Source: Lineus longissimus (Eukaryota; Nemertea; Pilidiophora; Heteronemertea; Lineidae). From it: 64,000 bases of DNA. Location: positions 4,960,001 through 5,024,000 of the forward strand of contig NC_088316.1 in NCBI RefSeq assembly GCF_910592395.1, read 5' to 3'. Positions within the stretch are counted from its first letter, which is position 1; the number at the start of each line of letters is the position of its first letter. The notes beneath the pieces were generated by a model. The model saw only the letters and a list, made by a program, of their open reading frames with translations. It was not told where the DNA came from and ran no database searches. A program made the position numbers and the translations under genes. Shown here piece by piece: positions 25,301 to 37,300 of the stretch.

Positions 25301-28300
25301 TTTCGATTTTGCAATCTTGCCAATTTTGTCACGTCTGTTTTCTTCAGATTTCTGCAAAACAACATGATAAAGGAACTGCCGGTCGGTGCCTTCAGCAAGT
25401 TCACGAAGCTAGATCTATTGTAAGTATCTCAATACATGAATTTCATTCGGAAGTAAAGAACATTTACGCGGCATAAAACTTTTACGAATACAAAACGATC
25501 GACATGTTCGTGGCAGAATTCGAGGAAAAAAAAGGTGTATTTTCAAAGAGCGCTATTAGTGTATGTCGGCGCTGTTGTATAGCTATCAATACAAACAGTA
25601 TGCACAAATACAGTGTCATGAGGTCTCACTGTGTCTGATAATGGAACCTAGAACGCACAAAGAGGGGCATTGTAATCTGGCCAATGTCATTCAAGAGATG
25701 TGAAATTTGTGTCTGTGAGAATTATGTAGGTGTAATTATGATACGAGCTGGTCCATTCGTAAAAGTCCGCATCGTTTGTAGCTCTTGATCGAGGGCGAAC
25801 TACTGGCTGGATTTCTTTGAAATTTGGTTTTTATTGGTCTTCAACTCAAACCGAAACAGGTTTTTCTCACTTTTGGTGACCATGGTAACGAAATAATTTT
25901 ATTTGTATGCGTTTGTGTACATTGACGTAGTGCATTGAATTCTGTCAATTTCCGCTCACTCTTGACCAATTTGGATGAAATGTTCAGGTTATTATTTTCT
26001 TGTGTATGTGCCAAGATTGAATAAGACTTATCCAGAAACAATATCAGACTTCGCTGAAGATTTTTTTAAATTTCTGCATCGAGAATGCTGAACCCCTAAA
26101 ATCTTGTTTGGGTTTGAGGCAAGTATCAAACCAAACTTCAAAGAAATCCGACCACTAGTTCGCCCTCCAGAGCCCCAAACGATGCGGACATACATGTAAC
26201 ATTTATGAATGCTTCACATATTGGTATGGCACATATGAGAAAATGATCGCCAGGAGTGATATTAGATCGACAGAGTGGAGCTGGATACATTGTCTCTGTG
26301 GAAACATGGCAACAATGACATGGAATTCTAGATGAAAAGCAAGAGATCTTCACGCGAAGAATATTTTCGCGAGCATGAAATACTCCCAAATTTCTCAAAA
26401 ATATCCGGCACGCGAATTTTCTCTCCTAGAGAATTTGTGATTAGCTCATGCAGGACACATGATCAGCTGAGGTGGTGTCTGACTGGTCGACCTGATTTGA
26501 ACTGAAGGAAATTAAGGCCTTCCTCTATTCATGTCTTCTGACAGCTGACCATATAATAATTGCAGGCTGCACAGGGCGGATACATTTTCCGTAATGACAC
26601 CCCAGACGGCATTTGACCACAAAATTGTTCCTGTAAAATTAGCTGATAATTATGGACTATTTGTGCAAAGGTCAGTGTGAAACCCTCCCCCTCCCTCCCC
26701 AGGGGTCGACGCCAGAAATCGACGTCAAATTGACGTTGATCACTGAGAATTCCAAATTTTCTTTCGACTATTTCCTGGCGACCAGTTGAGAAAATTATGA
26801 CAATAATTGTCTATACATTGGCTGGTATTTATAAAAACAAGTATATGCTTATAAGCATGTTCTTTAAGCATGTACTTAATACTTAAAGAATTAAGTAGAA
26901 GCATAGCCTTATACTTGATTTCATATTTATAAAACAAGCATTTGTGGATGATGCTTGGCTTGTAATTTTTAAGCTTATGCTTAATTGCTCATACTGCATA
27001 ACAGGGTGAAATTAGATTTCCCATGTGGTATTTGTGGTGTAAGGCTGGTCGGTTTCGTGATTATGGCAATCATTGCTGCCCTGGGAATGGGGAAATCCTT
27101 TGTTATTGAGGTCACGGATAGTCATGCCTGTCCTTAGTGCATGTAAACCTTCTGGTTTGTACACCAACTGTTAGAATCCTATTAAACGTTACCTCTTCCG
27201 GTTGCTGAGGATTCCCATAAGGTGTAAAGAGCCAGGGGTCAATGCCGTATCCACTATCCCCTAGCAGTAATGCATCCGTCCTCATAGTGGACAAACGATG
27301 ACAAACTACCGAATTTCTCCATATTCTACTGTCGTGTACAGACCCTGGCCACTCGGCTACAATACTTGTGAACGTTTCCTTTGCATCACAAATTCTCTGA
27401 ACGTTTAACGTAGCCTTTCCACTCCGGCCTACGTATTCGTCGCCATGTGCGTGCCTCCCTTGTGTCTTCAGAACTCGGACGTGGGTTCAGTCGACAGCAC
27501 CTATCGCACAAGGCATCTCATAGGTCGTTTGCCAGTTGTCCATTGCTGACTGCATCTCATGCACCGTGCTTGGGAAATGTATCCACAGTCCTGCATTTTC
27601 AACAATCTTGTCGAGTACTGCGTGGAATGTTCTTGACACGGTGGGTTGGAAAATTCCAACATCCTCAGCAACACCCATCTGAAACCCTGGGTCCGATATA
27701 TATCGAAGGAAAGTCTCCATTTGTGTCTTTACTGTCAGTGCCCCGCCACGAGTTTCTCCACTATCTTCTAAAAAATGATCAGCTAACCATTCAACATTTT
27801 GCTCATCAAATCGATAAAATCGTCGATGAAATGCTGGGCAACATGATTTTCTTGGGGTGTACTCCTTTGGATGTCGCCCCGCAAGTGCAAGAAAAGCTGC
27901 CATGTCAAACACGTCTTCCTACTTCGAAGTTCAAGCCTGGTCTGAAGCTACCTTGAAAAATCTAAGGATATCCTTATAAGCATATGCTTAATACTCGTGT
28001 TTATAAATATGGAATGAAGCAGAAGCTTAGACTTTAAGTTTTGGCAAGATGCCTGAAAAGCAGACACTTATACTTGAAGCATAAGGTTACAGGTACAAGC
28101 ATTACCTTAGGTTTTATGAATATGCAGCGTACTTAACACTCGAAAATCCAAGGATAAGCATATGCTTGGTTTTTATAAATACCAGCCATTGGACTTATCG
28201 AAGTTCGCCCGCCGCATGAGTTTATTTGCCCTTGACAGCTTCGACGTAGGCGTAATGCCCACTCTTGTCGTCCGTATTTCCTGGTCAGAGATCCGTCGCG

Positions 28301-31300
28301 ACGCGGTAAACTAGCGGATATAAGTTTTTTAATCATAGACCAGTTGCTTCTAATAGCGCTGGGCGAACCTATACGAGGGGAAATGATGTCGGGAAATGTA
28401 CCCCTGTCCCCTCTCTATAGTTTTATCGTATGCAATGTGAGCTTATGGAAACATCATCGCGATATGAGAAATATATCGATAGCTAAATTGATTTGTAGTA
28501 GTAACATCTGCGTTTTTAGAGTTCACTGATTTTATTCCGTAGTTTTGTGATTCCGTCAACCTGAAAATGTTCGCGCGTTTTAATGTTTGCAATTCGCTAA
28601 ATTTCGGAATAAATATTAGTATGACGTTTTGACTTCCATCTTTATAGTAGACTACGAAATGTCCCCAGTGTTCTTTTACTCTTAAAAATGACTTTCGCTA
28701 TTTTCATTTGCGCGAGTCGACGTTGTTCGTGGAATTTGCAAAAGTATATATATAAAACGCCAGTGAGAAAACTTGACGGTTTACTATATATGCAATATTG
28801 ATTTATCGAGCCCCACAGTTTCGTATGATTAATTTTATTGGGATAGCTGCTCACGACATATATCAGGTGTAACAAAAATATTGCCATATCTTCTATATTC
28901 CATTAGAGAAAATTGTAGAATGATCGAGCGTTTGTGTTGTAAACAGAGAACAAGTGTCACTGAAAAATCAATGGGGAGATAGATCAGTAGAGTCGAGGCC
29001 GTGGGTTCGATTCTCAGAGGGATCACCGCTGTTTCGTCTTTGTGTCCTTGAGCAATACATTTAACCCTTCTCAATTCCCACCACTCAGGAGTAAATGGGA
29101 ATCTAGCTGGCAGAGGTTGCAAACTTGAATGTGCTATGAGCGCTGTATACCTGCAGCACGGACCGGTATTACTCCCACAGAGTAGATCAGAGTTTGAATC
29201 ATGAATGTACAGGCCAAAAGCTAGTGGTAATAATGCGCAGCGCTTTGAGCGACGGAAGCCAGTTAAATTTAGCGCTATATCAGTCTCATAATTATTGTTA
29301 TGATTGGGTCGTAATTAGTATGGAAACATATCATATCTCTTTTCAGGCATTTAGAAAATAACTCCTTGGAGATAATTCACCCTGGCAGCTTTTCTGGACT
29401 CGGCCACCTGCTGAAGCTGTAAGTAAAGAAGATTGTTTATTAATCTTGTTTATTATTCAAAGTCGTAAAAAAAAGTTCTTTCAATTTCAACGAAAGTGAA
29501 GTTTTGGCAAGTACAAGCTTCACAAGAACGACGCGACATTAGGCACATTAGTTTATATACTGCTTCAAGCGCCCTCTTTCGAGGTAATTTGTTCTTTCGA
29601 AAAGCAGCACGAAATTGGGTGGGTTGGAATGTTGCTATTGAGTGCAAAGGCCGCGTCTTTTAAAGCTACGGGGTAGTCCTACTTTAAATTTTAAAGTACC
29701 TCGTAGCTTTAATAGAAGTGGCCTATATACCCACTGAGGCTATTAATCCAATGGAGGACGTGCTTCCTGTAACGATGTTTAGTCAATGGTATTTTAATTT
29801 TGAGACAAGTGGACCGATTTGCCTATCTTTGTATCAGGCGGCGCTATTCCGCACCAGTAGCCTTTAGAAGGTAAAGCTTCGACAGAGATGTCGAAGGCCG
29901 TGCATGGTGAACTAACTAATATGTATTACTCTTTATGTATCCCAGTCTCCTGTATTCATGGTCAGCGTGGATGATAACCACTTCGTCATCCATCATATCC
30001 ACGTTTTTTTCTTTTGACAATGTTTCAGGAAACTGCAATAACTCGATATCATACACCCGGGTAGATGTAGTTTGATATCTCTGATCTAAATACGGGACGA
30101 TTTCACGGAAAGAACTAGTAGAAAATTAACAAGTAGTGGACTGTAATCCATTGATGGTATTTTCATGAAAGATTGAGACCCATGCCGAGTTAAAGTCTCC
30201 TCCTTTTCTTGAAGGATGGATAATACTCGCGCACCAGGACGGTAGAGCGGCATATTGAGACTGTTTTTATATTAACGATCACTTAGTATAGTGAAAAGGA
30301 GCAAAAGCGTATAAAGAATTTGATCAGCCAAAATGCCAATCACATGATGAGACGAGTTAAACCCCTACAGGAACCCCCTCGACCTGCGGGTGTTGGTTTT
30401 CTGGCCAAAGACCAATCACCAGAGTGTGATCTGCTAGCTCGGGAATCCTACTTTATGGCCGATTACATTTATTGGAATTTGTTGGAACATTTGGGTTTAT
30501 AGCTCAAGAACTTTACTTACTCAAGTGCCAGATGTTGGCTTTAGCCATCAAAAGTGCGAGGGACCTTGGCCATTGCCTGTTGTCACTGACACTTTCCATC
30601 AAGTCTTCCCCGCGACAAGCTATAACGGTAGCTTTAACGGCATTAGGAATGAATTATATAATAATACAGTATTTGACTCGAAACATATTGGTGAGATGAA
30701 AAATCGTTTTGCATCTAATTATCCTAGAAATAAAGGTTTTTCGGCTTCAACGCTTTTTCGGCTAGCACAAATATATGCATCCGCAAGGATTTTTTTCGGT
30801 AAAATGAAAACCCAATTAATGGTGTTTGAGATAGTGAAAAACCTTTAAGGACTGAAAACACTCTACGGAGTGCATTTGTGACGGGGCGAAAAGCCCTTAA
30901 AGATTTTTCAAAAGCCAAAAGCTTTATTTCTAAGAGTCCAGTTATTGTAGATGTCCTCCGTCTGGGACTTTTTGTTTTTGTTTAAATGCCTCAGTGCATG
31001 TACTCGGCCAATGGCATGGGATGATCCTGCTACCCATCATATTATCTGCCAAACTTGTCTTTTTTCTCAGGTTTCTGAACTCCAACAAGTTAGAGCGTCT
31101 GAAACCAGGGATTTTCCGCGAGTTGAACAGTCTCTACTGGTTGTAAGTAGAGTTTAGTCACTATCTCTGTCTCTGCCCACCGGCGAGCAACTACTTCTCC
31201 GCACTACACGGTTTTGCCATGTCTTCACGCGTTGGGCCTATTGAATAAACGAAGAACATCCGGAACATTTGAATCGTCTCATGCTTTTCTTGTCTTTTCT

Positions 31301-34300
31301 CATATATACCATGCACATGTATATTTTGCCTCATCGCACACTCATAGCAGTGAGAGACGATTACTGATTCTCCTTCTTTAAATATTGAATTAACAGGTTA
31401 CAACGAAGAGAAATGAATTGACAAACACAGGTGCAACTCTAATTGAATCATACTCTATTGGTTTCTGCAGTCCGTTGAAAGATCATCGCCTTAATTTTTC
31501 TAATTGGATTTTGCGCTATATAAATGCTATTTGTATGTATGTATGTATGTATTAACGTGATTAAGATTCGCTCTACGAATTGAATTGAATTCTATTCTAA
31601 TTTAAAGTTTCAGCCATGGTTTTACTCTAGTTTGATAGATGACTAACCTTCTGTTGAAGAAGGGACAGGTGCTGTTTTATTGAAGTTAAATAACAAATGA
31701 CTATGGATATTTAAGCAAGGGGAGGAGTATCAATGTCTGCAGTCTATATGGTAATCTGCAGTTATGAAACTGGGTCAGGTTGGACTCGGTAATAGCATTC
31801 CGCGAAGTTACTATTTATAGCTCACAAGGTCATTTGCATAAGATATTGATGACGTTTTAGTCACGTGACAGTCGGACATCGACACTTATTTATAAGCATT
31901 TGAGCTTATTTCAAAGTCAATTATCTTTGACCCTGCATTGTTTTTAGCATGAATGATACCATAGAGTCAGAGAGAGAAATATTCAGAACAATTATGTAGT
32001 ATTTTCAACACTCGGACATGTGCCAGATTGAATCTAACTGCCCCAGTTAGAAAGCCTGAATCCATTACGAAACCGCATGTTTGTCCGACATTGCCTGTAA
32101 TTCAGCGATGGGGAAATAGAGGGCAGCAGCTGCAGTGACCTCATCTTCGCGGAATGCTATTAATCCGTGTGGGCATGTCACGGTCGATGTTGCGGAGTTA
32201 GCGTCCGCATTGTCGCATCCGGATGTGTGTGTCATGACAGGCGACGTGTGGTTTGGCTTGTTTTTGCCAATCTCTCCTGCGGTTGGCCAATGAGTATATT
32301 ACGCTATCGTTAATTCATTGCCACATCTTTTCTACACTGGCCCCTGCTGAAGATATAACTGCAGCTTGTCTGTATTAATTGTTCCAAATCTCTTTCTTGC
32401 GATCACCCCCCCCCCCCATCCCACAACAAAGTCGCATCACTACCTATCTCCCCCTTTCAGGTTCGTGATGGAAAGTAAAACAAAATACGTTGAAAGAGGG
32501 GCATTCGAGGGTCTGGATAGGGTAAATTGGATGTAAGTATCATTAATCATACAACAGGAAGATGAATTACTAACTTCGGGAGACATGTATTGATTTGGGC
32601 TTGGGATGTGAGTCAAAGACATCACAACTTTATCAATTACTAGTAAGATAGAATGGGGTAGTTGTAGCCCCGGTTTATGTGTAGCCCCTGCATTGTTTGA
32701 TGCATGGGGATATCAATCAGTATCATAGGCAGGGGCTACAATTACCCCATTCTAACTGACTTACTGGGTGATATGAATAAAGACTAGCAAATGCTTTTAT
32801 CAAAAACTCCATGTACATTTACACTAGGCCTTTCTGTACAAAATTGAAGTAAAAGCATTTGCTAGTCTTTATTCATAGCACCCATTTTCTTTCCTATTGT
32901 TCAAATTGGTTATGATGCAACAGGGGCCAGAGTTTTGATCCTGGTCTTTCTTCAGTGTCGAACAAGAACTGCAGTGGTGACACGCTATTAATATGCAAAG
33001 CCCTAACTATAAGCCATGCTATAAATAGCCCCTGGCCGACGGATGACGGTGCGTGATGTCTCAAATTGATCATAAGTTGTTGTAAGAAATAGAGTTCCTT
33101 TAAAATCTTCTAAAATTCCCATCAATTTGACACCCTGGCGTGTTATTCTGATATGTTGATTAAAGCATAGTCTAGCTTAAATAATATGTTTAGATATCTT
33201 CATATTACGGGATTTGGATACCTATTAGTTACAGTAACGATTGATTCTGTTTTTGTCATTGTCCAATGTGCTATCAAGACGATTCGTTCCAAAGTAAAAT
33301 CCTCCTTTCGTGCAATATATTCAGTTGATGCATCAGTTGTCCTGTTGTATTCCCAACGGGTAAGCACAATAGTTGTGGATGTCATTGTTAACAGTTTGCC
33401 TAATATAACGGGTTTTATTCCGTTTAAATTTTTTTTGGTCTTAACTCAATACATTTTATTTTTCAGCGATTTTCGAAATAATGAGATAGCAGACCTAACT
33501 GATGGCATGTTTGAGGGAGCAGAGAACGCCGTTCACTGGATGTAAGTACTAGCGTCGAGTCTGGCAATTGTTGAAGAACCGTACATTTTCCAATAATTAA
33601 GCTAATATCCTCGAACGGAAGTATTCCCCTTGAAAATCGTTTGACTGCACAGGGGCGATCCTAAGTGATTTAGATATGAAATGAAAACGTCTCAGGGTAC
33701 AGCACGAATCTAAACGTTATCGCTTATCAACAAGTTAATTGAGTACTTTTCAGGCGAAATGTCAGAGGTTTTCTTCAATTATTGTCTAAGGTTGATGTTT
33801 TCGTCCAAAATATATTTCATCTTTAAGTGGTTGGTTCTGCCTTCGCTTGCACTGCCTTGCATCGCTGTGCGTCTTCAGCCAAATAACCACCCTTTTCTCA
33901 CTATTTAAAACAGATGTTCGCACAAGAAAAAAATATATCTACCAAATGCAAAATTGAAAAAAAAACAACATACGAACTGTGGCAGAAAAACAAATTATTT
34001 TGGATGGTAGACTGGAGTTAGACAGAATCTAAAAGCGATCATGTTGGACTCATATGCAAGCACTGGGCGTGTTGCCCTAACGTTTCGACTTTGGTAACCA
34101 AATTGGTGATTATGTGACAAGATCGGGACATCAAGCATGTGGAGAATGCACAAAGTTGTACTGTTGTATTCTAGTACTGTTCTGACAATGAAAAATCACT
34201 CGTCAGATATCAGTTTTTATCGCCTTCCTTTTCTAGTGACTTAGAAAACAACACCATATCAAGATTGCACCAGGCTCCACTAAAAAACCTACATAATCTC

Positions 34301-37300
34301 ACAATGATGTAAGTATCTAGTCTCCACCCCTACTTTTATTTCACTAGTAGTCGTTGACAGAGAAATACGTGTCACAGGAATCTTTGTCCCTAGTCATATC
34401 AGTCCGAGAAATGGGTCAAATGAAATGAAGGGTACGAATCGATATTCTCATATTGGTGAATTGGGTTACTTTAACAATCATTTTACCTAATACTTGGATA
34501 TTCCAAATGAATGTATATTGTAAATCATCGATTTGCGAAATCCAGCAGTTTACGTTTCTTGCGGCGCGCTTTGCTATGTTGTCAAAATTTCAAAGAGGTC
34601 TATGAGACGGTTTTTTTTAGACGTACATGTATCTGTCTACCTCTTTTTGGGCCACTGTGCGAGAACTACTCGGAATATTTCTTTCAAGGCATTATTTTCT
34701 TGTTGACACCCAACCCAGGACTTAAGAACCATAGACATGTCAAGAACTCCAATTCGAAATTTTAGGTTAACTACTATAACCTTACTAGACTTTCGTAGAA
34801 ATATATTGGGACATTTCGGGAAAGAGGTACAGATTGATTGCAGGTCAGGATAGAGCTAAAGAAACAGTCTTCGCGCTCGTCTGTACGAATCCCACCAACA
34901 AAACAAAAACAAAAAAATTAATTAATCAATCAAACATTTCTTTTCTGCAGAAATTTACTTTCCAATAGAATATCAGAGGTCGAGGAGGATACATTCTTTA
35001 TAAATAAAAATCTGTTGGACATGCAAGTAGTCTTCTTTAAATGCTTCGTTATGCAAAGCAATTGGGTATCGGCGTCTAAAAATGTGGCGCGGACTTTCAC
35101 TCGGGTATGCGTCAAACTCGCACATGAAAATGCGAAACATAAGTCCATTCATGGGATGAAATAATGTTGAGCATTGTCTAGGATCCTTGAAATTACTCAG
35201 ATTTCTGAATAAAAACTTATTCTCGCCTTGGGTTTTTACCGGGCCGTTCAAAGCTCTCCATTTTCATAAAAGATTTCGGGACAGGTTTCTCTTAAGGAAT
35301 TGTACTCATTCTGTTTTAATTCTCTTTTCAGTGATCTGTCAGACAACCTCATTCAAGAAATCCACCCGAAGACGTTTTCGCGGAATCACCGGCTGGAGAA
35401 ATTGTAAGTTGCCTGTAATGCTGTACATTGTATCTTTGTGTTAGCACTTATGGTCGTAAAGTTAAAAAAACAAGAGATTGCATCTTTATCTTTGAGCATT
35501 TCTATGTTTTTGTTTGCTTAGCGGTGATAGCTTTTGATTGACGAGGCATTTTATTGAAGTGAAATTCATTCACCATGGGCGACAGATCTTAGATATAGTG
35601 TCTTGATTACTCCTCAACCAGTGAGTCGTCCTTACATTTCAGTGTTCCATCAGTGTTCAATATAAACACTACAGAGATATATCTCGATTCCTGGTGTTCC
35701 CTATATGCAAAGAAGGGAAAACACTAACGGGAACACTCAAAATCGTATCTTCTTCTTCTTCTGCTTTTTCCTTTGGGCAACATGATGGTATATAAGCCAT
35801 CAAAAATGCCAGGGACCTTCGCCATGGATTTCTGTCACTAGCAGCCTCCAATAAGTCTTCATCAAGACCAGCTGCCGCACCATATCTCGCTTCACTACGT
35901 CAAACCATCTGACGGGTGTCCTACGCCTTTTCCTCTTCCCTCCAAAATCGTATCAAACAAGCCCCGTCATTGCCAGTGCTAAGGTCAGGGAGTGGTTTAC
36001 ATAACGGATATTAATGACAGGATCAGAGCGGCTCCTACCATTCATGATGAGGACATCAGTCGGTGAAAACACATTCACTCAGTTGAATGTCCATGGAGAT
36101 TGCAGAACTCAATTTGCATCAGAAGACGAACTGAGGCCGGATCTTGGCAGATTTTTAATCTAATTTGGTTATAATTATTTTTTTCATTCCAGGAGTCTTG
36201 GGTGTAACCCCATTAAATATATTCCCATCACAGCATTCCAGCAACTCGGGGAACTCACATCGTTGTAAGTAAAGTAGCATCAAAATTTAATTATTAGCTG
36301 GAAAAACCTTGAATTTCAAAAGGGGGACACACAAAATGAAAACGTGTCAATCTATATTTCAGCAGCCTTCCCACAAAATGAGGAAAAATACTCAGAAACG
36401 GAAATATAATATGACACTGGCACTGTACCTAAACTATACAGTGCTTTACAAACACCCAAAGTGAGATATCTCGCTAATCTCCCCGTTTTGCAGCTGCATG
36501 ATTTCACACAAATTAACTGTCGAAATCAACAAAGATATGCTCGTATGTGCGCTTTTCCCGTGAACCAATTTGTAAAGATGTCACGGGTGCTGCATTCTAC
36601 ATGCGCCGCTTTTGACTGCGCCGTTTACGAGAACGTACGCATCACGGCTATGCTTCACGGCACCCAATCCGAAGCAACAACAGGTTGAATTCTACCGTAA
36701 GCTCGCCATCGTATTGCCGCAGCCATGCCTGGCGGGAAACTACACCGAAGTGAAAAGGGCAAAATAGCCAACTCGGAAATTAGGAACTCGAGCGGCTTAC
36801 ATGGTTACTGATTGGCTCGCCATTGTCAGTTACAGATAAGCTGATGACCTTCATTCTGTCATTTTTGTGAGAAAATTGGCAGACAGGAAGCCAATAATTG
36901 ATATATTGTATTTCATGAATTGGCAGGTTGTTTCCTACAAATCACCATTGGAAAACGTACCAAAGATTCCTGTTATTGTCGAAATCGATAAACAAGTAAA
37001 CGATATCCTAGTTAAATATGCATATATTAATATTTGTAAGGATGATAGTGCTAAGTAAGAAGAACATATCCCACCTGGCGCTCTTGTCTTATTCTGCGTT
37101 TACCTTACTGTATTTATTCCACCATCCTAACCTGGGGTCGTTCGCCGCGACAGAAACAGCTGTTTGCTGCTTGTGTCCGACGGCTCCCCGCATTTCATTT
37201 CGTGCCACGGATCAATACATCCGTGTTCGTGTTAATTGACTTCGGCTCAGGCTAAATTATATCGCTTCTCTCCGACCTATTCCGATAAGCCACTGATATA

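Larger units (their letters stand above)
21916..25347 (+). other. RXFP1/2-like: two introns around the LRR-cap exon
   Basis: Apart from the exon at 24139-24250, this stretch has a repeat with a palindromic head and a TCCA microsatellite (22266-22368) and TGACGTCA palindromes at 22676-22683 and 23427-23434. No other exon is seen. Frames near 22691 and 24262 lack support. Confidence 0.5.
25420..29346 (+). other. RXFP1/2-like: intron carrying a Harbinger transposon and a SINE
   Basis: The intron holds an inverted pair of R1 repeats (25751-25862 and 26091-26212), the Harbinger element at 26820-28187 and a tRNA-derived SINE ending close to the 3' splice site. The remaining sequence shows nothing recognisable. 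Confidence 0.65.
29419..33466 (+). other. RXFP1/2-like: introns between LRR exons 2 and 5
   Basis: Apart from the exons at 31071 and 32461, I see a LINE scrap at 30530-30606, a SINE/LINE-like tail with a (GTAT)n run at 31490-31552, a poly-C run at 32406-32417 and two palindromic MITEs at 32649-32883. A short stretch, GGTGTTTGAGATnGTGAA (near 30819), is shared with 13786. Confidence 0.55.

Noticed and set aside
28977-29020. Functional tRNA gene (good B box)
   Set aside because: The A-box region is damaged, no cloverleaf forms, and a SINE body and tail follow.
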